Below the pieces are notes generated by a model. That model worked only from the letters and a program-made list of their open reading frames with translations. It made no database searches and was not told the DNA's origin. A stretch of 64,000 nucleotides of DNA from Candidatus Poribacteria bacterium (GTDB lineage: Bacteria > Poribacteria > WGA-4E > WGA-3G). Location of the stretch: NCBI GenBank assembly GCA_958295945.1, contig OY282386.1, forward strand, positions 4,458,204 through 4,522,203. Reading direction: 5' to 3'. Below are positions 54,312 through 63,064 of the stretch, one piece after another (the first letter of the stretch is position 1; each line of letters opens with the position of its first letter). The translations under genes and the position numbers were made by a program.

Positions 54312-55049
54312 ATGTGGAGTGTCAAGGTGAAATCATATATCAAGACATTATCAGACAAGTACCTACATGGGTGGGAACGACAGTCAACTGTCGTTTTGAT
54401 TGCTACTGCGGTGATACTAACGTTGCATAGGAATTACAGTCGTACCCGTTATTATCGTGAGAATTTAACAGAGTATTTTGATTTTCTGCCATTGGAAGCA
54501 AGCCACCCATATTATTACTGGTTTTTGACGACTGCCATTTCACTGTTTCTTATTCCTGCCATTGTTGCAGCAATTGGTACGAATCAACGACTGCGAGATT
54601 ACGGAATTCGTTTGGGTAAGCAGAGACTTGGGTGGGGTGTGACGTTGGCATCATGGTTGTTGATGATACCCGTTGTTATTGTAGCGGTCAAAGTGTACCC
54701 CCCATTTGCACAGAAGTATCCATTTTGCAAGGAGGTGGCGAGTAGTTGGCAGGCATTTTTACCATATCAGTTGGCTTATGGCATCTACATGTTTTCTTGG
54801 GAGTTCTTCTTCCGTGGATTTATGCTATTTGGATTGGAGAAGAGATTTGGTAACTATAGTATCTTAATTCAGACGATTCCGTTCGCAGTTATGCACTTTT
54901 CTAAACCGTTGCCGGAGGCATTGGGTTCAATCGTTGCGGGTATTTTACTGGGTGTACTTGCTTTGGAGTCGCGTTCATTTGTATATGGTGCAGCGATCCA
55001 TTGGCTTGTTGCTATGACGATGGATACGGTTTGTGTGCTCGTATCATAA
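54312..55049 (+). CDS. CPBP-family intramembrane metalloprotease (CAAX protease-like)
   Basis: About 245 residues with seven hydrophobic segments. Motifs: WEFFFRGFMLFGLEKRF (Glu-x3-Arg; the family usually has Glu-Glu-x3-Arg, so the first Glu is replaced by Trp), PFAVMHFSKPLPEALGSIVAGILLGVLAL (His) and GAAIHWLVAMTMD (His..D). It may cleave membrane-bound peptides. Two starts are possible: ATG 54312, or GTG 54327 with GGAG seven bases upstream, which is better by ribosome site. Confidence 0.85.
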   Translation: MWSVKVKSYIKTLSDKYLHGWERQSTVVLIATAVILTLHRNYSRTRYYRENLTEYFDFLPLEASHPYYYWFLTTAISLFLIPAIVAAIGTNQRLRDYGIRLGKQRLGWGVTLASWLLMIPVVIVAVKVYPPFAQKYPFCKEVASSWQAFLPYQLAYGIYMFSWEFFFRGFMLFGLEKRFGNYSILIQTIPFAVMHFSKPLPEALGSIVAGILLGVLALESRSFVYGAAIHWLVAMTMDTVCVLVS

Positions 55050-55169
55050 GTATGAGATTAACTTCATTGCATATAATCAAAAATACTGATATAATTTTCA
55101 TAGTTCAAATAACAATATATACTATGTTTCATGGAATGACCTGTCAAACTTCATAAGGAGCATGACAAT

Positions 55170-56384
55170 ATGGACAAACAGTTCAAAGTTAGGGCAGCGC
55201 ATTGTGATTACCGTGCTACTGAAGAGGAAATCTACAAGATACTACGTAAAATAACCGATCCACTCACCCGTTCTTGGAAACCGATTGAGTCTGCGAAAAA
55301 GGTTGTTATCAAATTCAACATGATGAAACCGCATGAACGTATCATCTATTTTGAAGGACGTAGACGTGAACTGGTGGATGATGCGGTATGCCGCGCTGTA
55401 TTACGATTGCTAAAGGAACGGACGACTGCACAACTCATCGCTACAGATACGAACCCGTATACACACGGCAATAGAATGCCGCCGGGATTTAATTATGAAC
55501 ATCACCTCAAGGAATTTGACGTGCAGTTTGTTGATTCAAACCTTCCACCGTTTAAGGACTACGATGTGCCGGATGGCGGTTCAATGTTTGATAGGTATAC
55601 ATTGAGTGCCTGTTTTGACGATGCGGATGCTGTTGTTTCAGTTGCGAAGATGAAGAACCATGCATTTATGGGGATTACTTTATGCACAAAGAATCTGTTC
55701 GGGTTGCCCCCGATGTTGCTTCCTGAAGGTAGAACACGAAGCTATTATCACCACCTTATACGTTTATCTTATGTCCTTCCCGACCTTGCATTGATTACCA
55801 AACCGTGTCTCAACATCATTGATGCACTCACAGGACAGTGGGGACGTGAATGGGGTGGAGAAGGTAGAATATGCAATGCACTTATAGCGGGTGACCATCC
55901 AATTTCTACGGATTCTGTCGGTATGCACCTGATGGGTCATGATCCGGCATCCGATTGGCCTACACCTCCATTTAAACGTGATCGCAATCATATACTCATT
56001 GCAGCACAACGCGGATTCGGTACTGTTGATTTGAATGAAATTGATTGGGAGAGTGAAGTTACTGCTCCACTTGCGGATTTTGATTCTGTGGAAACGGATA
56101 CACCAGAAATGGTTGCAAATTGGCGACGCACAACCTGTGAACAAGGTTTGGTCTATCTTGATAACCAGAAAAAAATGATTGATAGGTATCAAGGTAATTT
56201 TATCTATCTGCAAGGTGGAGAAGTTGTTTGGAGTGGTCCTGACCCATCTAATCTTGGGAGTCGTCGTCAACTCAGTGGTGAAAAGAAAGACAGCGCGTTA
56301 TGGCTCAAACTTGTTGATGCTGAGGAACAGGAAGGAGAACAATTTAACGTTTATGAAGAGTGTATGAAAGACTTCGCAGCGTAG
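55170..56384 (+). CDS. DUF362-domain protein
   Basis: 404 residues; AAGGAG precedes the ATG. DUF362 blocks are recognisable: AKKVVIKFNMM, AQLIATDTNPYTHGNRM, FDDADAVVSVAKMKNHAFMGITLCTKNLFGLPP and ALIAGDHPISTDSVGMHLMG. Family members often carry ferredoxin domains or act on metals; none of those cysteine clusters is present here. Function unknown. It is separated from the PhyH gene by 49 bp on the same strand, with probable co-transcription. Confidence 0.85.
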   Translation: MDKQFKVRAAHCDYRATEEEIYKILRKITDPLTRSWKPIESAKKVVIKFNMMKPHERIIYFEGRRRELVDDAVCRAVLRLLKERTTAQLIATDTNPYTHGNRMPPGFNYEHHLKEFDVQFVDSNLPPFKDYDVPDGGSMFDRYTLSACFDDADAVVSVAKMKNHAFMGITLCTKNLFGLPPMLLPEGRTRSYYHHLIRLSYVLPDLALITKPCLNIIDALTGQWGREWGGEGRICNALIAGDHPISTDSVGMHLMGHDPASDWPTPPFKRDRNHILIAAQRGFGTVDLNEIDWESEVTAPLADFDSVETDTPEMVANWRRTTCEQGLVYLDNQKKMIDRYQGNFIYLQGGEVVWSGPDPSNLGSRRQLSGEKKDSALWLKLVDAEEQEGEQFNVYEECMKDFAA

Positions 56385-56433
56385 ATTGAAGGTTGGGATG
56401 TATTAGGGAAAAAAATGATAAAGGTATAGACAA

Positions 56434-57174
56434 ATGAGTATCACCGAAGCGCAAAAGAAGCAGTTGGATGAGCAGGGATGTATTGTCATTCCTGATGTGC
56501 TTTCTGATGAAGAAATTGAGATGTATCGTGAGGATATACTTCGTATAGCAGAGGAAGAAAAACAGAGTGGTTCAGCCCTTCGTCATTCTAATGATCATGG
56601 TCAGCACGTGAGATGGCTGCCTAACAAAGGTGAGATTTACGACAAACTCGTTGCACATCCTAAAGTAATGCCGTTCTTTGAACATCTGCTTGGTCCAGAT
56701 TATACATTAAGTACACTTACCTCAAACATTATCGATCCGGGTGCACCTGACGGAGGATATCACGTTGATAACGTTCTGGGTGGCATGCCAGAACCACTTC
56801 CGAGTTTTCCATTGGTGGCTAACAGTCTATGGTTACTTGATGATTTTACTCCAGAAAATGGTGGAACACGTCATGTTCCTGGAATTCATCTTCAACAGAT
56901 AAAACCTCCTGCGGGAACAACACAACATCCCGATGAAGTCCGACTTTCTGCTTCAAAAGGTTCTGTATTCTTATTCAATGGTGCAATCTGGCATTCAGCA
57001 GGTGCAAATAAGACGGATCGTCAGCGCGTTGCACTTATCTGTTTTTGCTGTAGATCCTATATTAAACCGATGTTTGACTTTGTGCATTTCCTCAAACCAG
57101 AGGCATTAGAACGCGCTACACCTATTATGCGTAGGCTTTATGGGTTTGACTCTCAACCCAGACCACCAGATTAA
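56434..57174 (+). CDS. Phytanoyl-CoA dioxygenase (PhyH) family oxygenase
   Basis: 246 residues. The facial triad is seen in GGYHVDNVLGG (His, Asp) and IWHSAGANKTDRQRVAL (distal His and 2-oxoglutarate Arg). LQIKPPAGTTQHPDEVRL precedes the last strand. Cytoplasmic Fe(II)/2-oxoglutarate hydroxylase of unknown substrate. The three PhyH proteins in the window are only distantly alike, so they are not recent duplicates. Follows DUF362 by 49 bp. Confidence 0.9.
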   Translation: MSITEAQKKQLDEQGCIVIPDVLSDEEIEMYREDILRIAEEEKQSGSALRHSNDHGQHVRWLPNKGEIYDKLVAHPKVMPFFEHLLGPDYTLSTLTSNIIDPGAPDGGYHVDNVLGGMPEPLPSFPLVANSLWLLDDFTPENGGTRHVPGIHLQQIKPPAGTTQHPDEVRLSASKGSVFLFNGAIWHSAGANKTDRQRVALICFCCRSYIKPMFDFVHFLKPEALERATPIMRRLYGFDSQPRPPD

Positions 57175-57426
57175 TCATTACATTTGTCTGAACAAGTTTT
57201 TCAAGAATTATAGATGACCAGGATTTTCTGTCTTCAGGTTGGATGACAACGCGAGAAACTGAAACCCACCCTACCATGGTTAAGTATCCTAATGTTTTTA
57301 GGTTTCGCTATAAAATGGACGATTGAGTCAATTGCTTTTGCTTCTGATGGAAGACACTCGGAAGTGGAAGTATAGATGGATCGATACCACTATAAAATAT
57401 TCCATAATTGAGGATTGAATTTACTT

Positions 57427-59295
57427 ATGGAAATAATCCAATATACCCCTGACCTACTGACACCTTTGACAAAGTTTTACAATGACTTTATAGTTGATGT
57501 TCCTCATTGCTATCCTGTCAAAGAGGAGGAATTAGAGTTTGCTACGAGTGGCGTTATAGGTAAATCCAAATATTACAATAAGGACGATTTTAAGTCAGAA
57601 ACTGCTTTTGTCGCGGGGCAAAATGGTAAAGTGAAATCTTTTATACATTTAGGCTTGTCACAAGATAGAGAGCATAATATTGACAAAACTGCACATATCC
57701 TGTTTTTTGGATACGAAGTTAAAGCCCGACAGGTTGGACAAGCAATTCTTGAAAAGACTGAAGATTACTTGCGTAGTAAGAATATAACACAGGTCTATGC
57801 CTATTCAAGACATTATAGGTATCCTTGCTATTACTTCGCTTATGCGCAGCTTTCTGACAGACTTGGTCACGTTGAAGCACTACTTGGATATAACGGGTAC
57901 AGACGTATTCATGGACAAGCAATCTTTGATTGGGAGAACTTCAATGTAGCACCAACTCCGCTAAAGATACCTATTACCTTCTCTATAGAGTGGCAGGATG
58001 GACGAGGAGAACTTCCAAACTGCAATATAACAGCATACAAAGACAGAGAGAAAGTTGGTGCTTGTCGCTCACTTTCTGGTGGCATGTTTTCCTCACATCC
58101 AGATGCACAAAAATGGGTTTATACCGATTGGCTTGGTGTTGAGGAAGAATTTCAAGGACAAGGTTTAGGTGAATACCTCCTTCAGTATTCTTTACAAGAG
58201 ATGCACAAAGTCGGATACCGACATGCCTCTCTCAGCGCAGGTTGGGGTGATAATACTAATTTTCTACTGTATAGCAACTGTGGTGGATATAAAGTTGTTG
58301 ATTGGACTTATGCGTATTCAAAGAGTCTTGATAAAACACCAGAAGTTAGACCAGAAAAATTAGAAAATAGATTCTGTGAAGTAATCAATTATACACCTGA
58401 TCTTTTACAACCTTTAACCCAGTTCTATAATCACCAAATCGCAGTTATACCAAACTGTTTTCCTGTCAGTGAGGATGAATTCACTACAGTATTAGGTGGA
58501 TTATCTGGAGAAAACGAAAAAAGCGATGATAGCCTTGAAGAAGAAGTCCTGTTTCTGGCAATAAATAAGGGAAAGATAAAGGCATTTATTCACGTTGGTT
58601 TAAAAAAATATAAAAACGATGATGAAGATAGTGAGGAGGAAAGGATAGGTTATATTCGGTTTCTTGGTTACGAACGAGGTGAAATTCAAGCTGGTCAAGC
58701 AGTACTTGAAAAGGCAGAAGAACACTTAAATTCCTTTGAAGTGAACTCAATAATTGCTTTCTCATCGATCGATGAGTCTCGTTATCCCTTTTTTGGTTTT
58801 GATTATGCGAAACTAACCAATTATCTTGGCCACATACAAGGAATCCTGGCAAATAACGCCTATAGACCTGGTAATGGTTGGGTATTTCTAAATTGGGAGA
58901 ACTATACTGTGAAGCCAGTGCTTCCAGATCAATCGGTAAAAACTACTGTTGATTGGACAGAGGGTCGTGGAGAACGGGCAAACTGCACCGTAAAAGCTCA
59001 CAAAGCAGAGGAAGAAGTTGGTGAATGTCAAAGTGTCTCAGCAGGTGTTTTTTCACGACATCCAGACGCACAAGACTGGACATATACAGAATGGCTTGGA
59101 ATTGAAGACGATTTTCAAGGAAAAGGATTTGGGAAATTCTTACTTCAGTATTCGCTTCAAGAGATGCAAAAGGTAGGTTACCGTCATGCATCCATAAGCA
59201 CAAATTTGGAGAATTATCGAGCTATTCTCTTTTATAGTAATCTCGGATATAAGGTTGTTGACTGGACTTATGAATATCAAAAAGCAATCAAATAA
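57427..59295 (+). CDS. Tandem-duplicated GNAT-family acetyltransferase
   Basis: 622 residues from the ATG at 57427 (a TTG four codons earlier is near GAGG). Two ~310-residue modules are homologous throughout: EIIQYTPDLLTPLTKFYND vs EVINYTPDLLQPLTQFYNH, RRIHGQAIFDWENF vs RPGNGWVFLNWENY, and EFQGQGLGEYLLQYSLQEMHKVGYRHA vs DFQGKGFGKFLLQYSLQEMQKVGYRHA. The latter is GNAT motif A (Q-G-x-G) in each. Each module appears to hold a degenerate and a canonical GNAT fold. Acetyl-CoA-dependent N-acetylation of an unknown amine is predicted. The gene stands alone. Confidence 0.85.
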   Translation: MEIIQYTPDLLTPLTKFYNDFIVDVPHCYPVKEEELEFATSGVIGKSKYYNKDDFKSETAFVAGQNGKVKSFIHLGLSQDREHNIDKTAHILFFGYEVKARQVGQAILEKTEDYLRSKNITQVYAYSRHYRYPCYYFAYAQLSDRLGHVEALLGYNGYRRIHGQAIFDWENFNVAPTPLKIPITFSIEWQDGRGELPNCNITAYKDREKVGACRSLSGGMFSSHPDAQKWVYTDWLGVEEEFQGQGLGEYLLQYSLQEMHKVGYRHASLSAGWGDNTNFLLYSNCGGYKVVDWTYAYSKSLDKTPEVRPEKLENRFCEVINYTPDLLQPLTQFYNHQIAVIPNCFPVSEDEFTTVLGGLSGENEKSDDSLEEEVLFLAINKGKIKAFIHVGLKKYKNDDEDSEEERIGYIRFLGYERGEIQAGQAVLEKAEEHLNSFEVNSIIAFSSIDESRYPFFGFDYAKLTNYLGHIQGILANNAYRPGNGWVFLNWENYTVKPVLPDQSVKTTVDWTEGRGERANCTVKAHKAEEEVGECQSVSAGVFSRHPDAQDWTYTEWLGIEDDFQGKGFGKFLLQYSLQEMQKVGYRHASISTNLENYRAILFYSNLGYKVVDWTYEYQKAIK

Positions 59296-59366
59296 TATAT
59301 GCCATACACAGTAGTGCATTATACAGTAATTTGGACTTTTTAATTTAATTTATAGAGTGTAACAGA

Positions 59367-59412
59367 TGGGGGTGTAAAGTTTTGCACAAGTTTTCATAAA
59401 CCATTGTAGTGA
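59367..59412. repeat. Short dispersed repeat (GGGTGTAAAGTTTT / AACCATTGTAGTG)
   Basis: GGGGGTGTAAAGTTTTGCA and AACCATTGTAGTGAGAA occur in the same order at 48770-48817. The two segments may be ends of a decayed element. It sits in the upstream region of the SufR-like regulator. Confidence 0.45.
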
Positions 59413-59520
59413 GAAGTTAGTGACAAAATCTTTATACACCCAATCTTAAATATCCATTTGAATTTACTGCTGTACCATGCTATACTATTATTAAACGCAA
59501 TGTATCAGAGGGAAATTCAC

Positions 59521-60186
59521 ATGAATTGTGAAATGAGTGAAACACGAATGCGAATCCTTCAACTTTTGAAGATGCGTAGCAGCATGACTGTCAACCAACT
59601 GACAGATGCTCTGAACATCAGTTCTATGGGAATTAGACAGCATCTATCAATTTTAGAAGGAGAAGGTTTGGTTGAATTTCATCAAGAAAAACAGGAACGT
59701 GGCCGTCCGCATCACATTTACAGTTTGACTGATGAAGCAAACAGTCTTTTTCCAACGACTTATGCGAATTTTGCAATGGGTTTGATGCAAGAAGTCGCAA
59801 AATTCAATGGACCTGGATTCATCAATAAAGTGTTCAGAAGTCGAATGAAATCGCAACTTCAAATGTATCAGGAACGACTTCGTGGCAAAAACATAATTGA
59901 ACGTATTAAAGAACTTGCTCATATTCGCGACGAAGAAGGATATATGGCACGTTTTGATGAAAATGACACCGATTATGTACTGATTGAACACAATTGTCCA
60001 ATCGCAGCGATTGCACAGGAATATCCACATGTATGTGAGATAGAATTGGCACTTTTCCGACAGTCATTAGGCACAAAGGTTCACCGAGTGGAACACCTTA
60101 TGCAGGGGAGCCATAGGTGTTGTTATCGTATTCCTAAAGCAGAATGTATGAAATCGGAATCAGAATCATCCGAAAAGAATAAGTAA
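59521..60186 (+). CDS. SufR-like winged-helix regulator with Cys-rich C-terminus (probable Fe-S sensor)
   Basis: 221 residues from the ATG at 59521 (AGGG upstream; the frame extends to 59458). A winged helix-turn-helix lies at ~8-80 (RILQLLKMRSSMTVNQLTDALNISSMGIRQHLSIL, split; wing ERGRPHHIYSLT). The C-terminal sensor domain has Cys159-x12-Cys172 (EHNCPIAAIAQEYPHVCEIE), Cys200-Cys201 and Cys209. The first two and Cys201 fit the SufR spacing, but the intermediate cysteine is missing (Lys). It may bind [4Fe-4S] and control a regulon with the ferredoxin gene 174 bp downstream. Confidence 0.78.
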   Translation: MNCEMSETRMRILQLLKMRSSMTVNQLTDALNISSMGIRQHLSILEGEGLVEFHQEKQERGRPHHIYSLTDEANSLFPTTYANFAMGLMQEVAKFNGPGFINKVFRSRMKSQLQMYQERLRGKNIIERIKELAHIRDEEGYMARFDENDTDYVLIEHNCPIAAIAQEYPHVCEIELALFRQSLGTKVHRVEHLMQGSHRCCYRIPKAECMKSESESSEKNK

Positions 60187-60237
60187 TACTACTTTTATTT
60201 CAATACTCTTGCTTGTTTTGAACATATCATATTTGTC

Positions 60238-60320
60238 AATGTAAGAGACGCAATGAATTGCGCGACTACGAACAGCAGTTTTGGTAAGGTTAAGCTATTA
60301 TTTAGAAATGGTATTACTTT
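60238..60320. repeat. Element debris upstream of the ferredoxin gene
   Basis: AATGTAAGAGACGCAATGAATTGCGCGACTACGAA (60238-60272) matches 37859-37893 except one or two bases; 60304-60320 is a TAGAAATGGTATTA end like that at 36980-36993. Two element types are thus abutted, just before the ferredoxin ATG at 60361. Confidence 0.6.
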
Positions 60321-60360
60321 TAGGTATGTGAATTCATTTCACGATTTAAAGGCAGCATCA

Positions 60361-60954
60361 ATGTCTGACGAAACAGGTAGACGTGACTTTTTCAAAGAAG
60401 CCTTCAATCAGCTCATGAAACCTGTCGCAGAATTCATCGATGATAGGGTGTTAAACCCATTTCCTTCTGATGATCAAAATCGTGTACTTTTTCGTCCACC
60501 AGGTGCTTTGTCAGAACCGGAATTCTTGGAAACATGTCTTCGGTGTGGAAATTGTGTCAGGAATTGTCCAGCAAATGCAATTCAACCTTTACAAAACCAC
60601 TTACCTGACCTTAACAATACGCCATACATAGACCCTGAAGAACAGCCATGTGTAATCTGCGAATCATTGGCATGCATGCATGTTTGTCCAAGTGGTGCAC
60701 TACAACTTGTCTATGCTGAAGATATCCGTATCGGACTTGCGGTTTTCAATGTTGAAACTTGTCTACGCACAAAATCAGTTGAATGTAGTTACTGTGTAGA
60801 TACGTGTCCTATTGGAGAAGATGCTATCAAGTTCTCTCCAGAGGGTGTTGTAGAAGTTCTGGATTCAGGGTGTACGGGGTGTGGCGTGTGTCAGTATGCT
60901 TGTCCTACAGATCCAAAATCGATAGTGATTGAACCGTTACCTGTTTCTCCGTAG
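60361..60954 (+). CDS. Ferredoxin-type protein with four [4Fe-4S] clusters (MauM/NapG/NapF-like)
   Basis: 197 residues from the ATG at 60361. Four cluster motifs: CLRCGNCVRNCP, CVICESLACMHVCP, CLRTKSVECSYCVDTCP and CTGCGVCQYACP. The N-terminus TGRRDFFKEAF resembles a twin-arginine motif without a following hydrophobic stretch, as in NapF, so export is uncertain. It is an electron-transfer subunit; the partner oxidoreductase is not in the window. Stop and next start are 5 bp apart, so it is co-transcribed with the DUF4381-like gene. An upstream extension of the frame is element-derived and not part of the gene. Confidence 0.88.
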   Translation: MSDETGRRDFFKEAFNQLMKPVAEFIDDRVLNPFPSDDQNRVLFRPPGALSEPEFLETCLRCGNCVRNCPANAIQPLQNHLPDLNNTPYIDPEEQPCVICESLACMHVCPSGALQLVYAEDIRIGLAVFNVETCLRTKSVECSYCVDTCPIGEDAIKFSPEGVVEVLDSGCTGCGVCQYACPTDPKSIVIEPLPVSP

Positions 60955-60958
60955 CATC

Positions 60959-61498
60959 ATGTCCTTTCTTCCACAACTCCTTGTGCAGACATCACCGAAT
61001 TCCCAAAGATTGCGTGACATTAAACCACCCTTTGAAGTTCCACCAAATCTGTTCCCTTATATCATCCTTGGTATGATCATCCTTGCAGTTCTGTTTGGTA
61101 TGGTATGGTTGTATCTTCGTAAACGCAAATCTGCACCACCTACTGAAATAGAAGATGTTGTTATTTTTCCTCCCCATGAAATTGCTTTGGAAAAGTTGAA
61201 TACACTTGATTCGATATCTTGTGATTTGGAAACATATCATACTCAAATATCATACATCATCCGAGAGTATATTTCTGCAAGGTATAACATCCCCGCATTG
61301 GAGTTGACTACTGTCGGACTTCTGAGGCAGATGTCAAATGAACAAATTGATGAAATACATGTCAAACACGTGCGAAATTTTCTTTTCAGTTGTGATATAG
61401 TAAAGTTCACCAAATATCAACCCAAACAGACAGAAGCGGATGTGCGGATGGAAGATGCACGGCAGTTTGTGGAGGAAACGAAAATTGAAAATACTTAG
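60959..61498 (+). CDS. DUF4381-like single-pass membrane protein
   Basis: 179 residues from the ATG at 60959. One transmembrane helix (about 33-54, LFPYIILGMIILAVLFGMVWLY) with a basic cytoplasmic flank (RKRKS). It then has a soluble domain ALEKLNTLDSI, YHTQISYIIREYISARYNIPALELTTVGLL and FLFSCDIVKFTKYQP, typical of DUF4381-like proteins in MoxR/BatA (aerotolerance) operons. These operons also hold von Willebrand A proteins, absent here. Coupled to the ferredoxin gene. Confidence 0.78.
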   Translation: MSFLPQLLVQTSPNSQRLRDIKPPFEVPPNLFPYIILGMIILAVLFGMVWLYLRKRKSAPPTEIEDVVIFPPHEIALEKLNTLDSISCDLETYHTQISYIIREYISARYNIPALELTTVGLLRQMSNEQIDEIHVKHVRNFLFSCDIVKFTKYQPKQTEADVRMEDARQFVEETKIENT

Positions 61499-61541
61499 TA
61501 TTTGACGAGGTTGAAATAACTTTAATCCTATAACATCTAAG

Positions 61542-61673
61542 CAGGACTTACGCATTCCCCCTTGATAAGGGGGTAGGGGGGTTAAATAGTGCAATATTTC
61601 AGTGTTTTTGGTCTTTTTAACCCCCTAAATCCCCCTTATCAAGGGGACTTTAAGAGAAACTGCGTAAGTCCTG
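61542..61673. mobile_element. Miniature inverted-repeat element with IS701-like ends and CTAAG target duplication
   Basis: 132 bp. The ends CAGGACTTACGCA (61542-61554) and TGCGTAAGTCCTG (61661-61673) are perfect inverses and match the ends of the insertion sequence at 9030-10119. CTAAG flanks both sides (61537-61541 and 61674-61678). Interior inverted pairs (CCCCCTTGATAAGGGGG region, 61557-61573; TTATCAAGGGG) make it foldable over its full length. No gene. Most likely moved by the IS701-like transposase in trans. Confidence 0.88.
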
Positions 61674-61888
61674 CTAAGGTAAAACAGACCTATTCAATGG
61701 TTGAGATTCTGTGTTTTTTAAATAGCGTTAAAACTCTCTAAATAAATGCGGATTTTAACAATTGAATGCTAATGGAAATTATGAGAAAATACCTTGAAAT
61801 TTTAAATTAACCGTGTTATTCTATAATATTAGTAATACAGAAATTAAAATCATTTAATACATCAAGAACTTAGTTGAATGCAATTTTA

Positions 61889-62030
61889 ACCTAAGTTGCA
61901 ACCTACTGAATATTAATCATGAATTACTTTATCAAACGAAGAAACAAAGGAATTCTACATATTTTAGTTTCACTTCTTATAAATCGGGGTTACAAACCCC
62001 TCCAACAAATGATAGGTGGCAACTTAGGTT
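61889..62030. mobile_element. AACCTAAG-family miniature element with ATTTT target duplication
   Basis: 142 bp, ends AACCTAAGTTGCAACCTA and (inverted) AACCTAAGTTGCCACCTA, flanked by ATTTT at 61884-61888 and 62031-62035. Same interior as 43870-44012. The rest of 61499-62247, apart from the two elements, shows no gene; AAGGAGG at 62234 serves the next gene. Confidence 0.85.
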
Positions 62031-62247
62031 ATTTTAGAAAAGATAGAATCTTGTTGCTAAAGCAAGAATCCAAACCAATCGGGAAAACAGGATAGATTAG
62101 TTGGCGTTATAATTACTAAAAATAGATCTACTTCATCAATATGGAATCATAATATAAATCATTAAAATATTAAGAGATCTAAATTGCCAATAATTATTTA
62201 TCTTATGTGAGAGAATCGGATTCCCCTTAACAAGGAGGCAACTCAGC

Positions 62248-62682
62248 GTGACCAATACAGTTTTGAAAGATCAAGTGTGTCTGACAATCCCGATGGACCG
62301 AGACATGGAGCTTGTAGCAGCCAAAACTGGTTCAGTTCTTGCCGAATTGAACCACTTTAACGAGGATCAGACAGAAGAGATTCAATTAGCGATCATAGAA
62401 ACATGCATTAACGCCTTTGAACATAGCCAAAGCGAAGATCGACAGGTTTTCATTAAATACATAGTTAAGGCTGATGAATTGGAATGTAAAATAACTGACC
62501 ACGGTGTCGGTTTCACAGCAGAAGACCACCATAACAGAATCATTAACCGTCAACAGATCCATACGGAAATGCGAAAACGTGGATGGGGTTTAGAGATTAC
62601 AATGAATCTGATGGATGAATTCAATATTGAGAGTGGTGAAAACGGAACAACGGTTAGTTTTATAAAAAGAACGGCATCATAA
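62248..62682 (+). CDS. RsbW/SpoIIAB-like anti-sigma serine kinase (HATPase_c)
   Basis: 144 residues, starting at GTG 62248 with AAGGAGG upstream. ATP-binding GHKL motifs: EIQLAIIETCINAFEHSQ (N box), KITDHGVGFTAED (G1, DxGxG), RGWGLEITMNLMD (G2, GxG..) and NGTTVSFIKR. It would phosphorylate the STAS protein encoded next and bind a sigma factor or other effector. It starts the partner-switching module at the end of the window. Confidence 0.88.
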   Translation: MTNTVLKDQVCLTIPMDRDMELVAAKTGSVLAELNHFNEDQTEEIQLAIIETCINAFEHSQSEDRQVFIKYIVKADELECKITDHGVGFTAEDHHNRIINRQQIHTEMRKRGWGLEITMNLMDEFNIESGENGTTVSFIKRTAS

Positions 62683-62719
62683 TTTCAAAACGGACATTGC
62701 ATTCTGAGGAGGTAAAGGT

Positions 62720-63064
62720 TTGGCAAATAAATTTGATATTCAGGTACGTGCTGAGCACGAATATGCTGTGTTGGAAACAGCAGGTTATTTAAATGATGCT
62801 CTCGGTGAAGATCTATCAAAAAAGGCACAAGAACTTATTGAAAAAGGATATACACAACTTGTAATCAATTTAGAGCAAACTGCTCTGATTAACAGCATAG
62901 GTATCTCTATACTGATAGAAATTATAGAGGCACTTGATGAACGTGATGGCACTTTGAATTTTTGTGGGTTGTCCGCAACACAAGAACGGACTTTTCGTAT
63001 GATGGCAATTGCAAAGTATGCTGGTATCTTTCCGGATGAAAAGGCTGCTATCGCAAATTTTTAG
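62720..63064 (+). CDS. STAS-domain anti-sigma factor antagonist (RsbV/SpoIIAA-like)
   Basis: 114 residues, TTG start (62720) with GAGGAGG upstream. YAVLETAGYLNDALGEDLSKKAQ and VINLEQTALINSIGISILIEII show the STAS fold, with the phospho-acceptor Ser in NSIGIS (family motif DSSGL). FCGLSATQERTFRMM forms the last helix. It is expected to free a sigma factor from the RsbW-like kinase when dephosphorylated. Encoded 37 bp after the kinase. Confidence 0.9.
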   Translation: MANKFDIQVRAEHEYAVLETAGYLNDALGEDLSKKAQELIEKGYTQLVINLEQTALINSIGISILIEIIEALDERDGTLNFCGLSATQERTFRMMAIAKYAGIFPDEKAAIANF

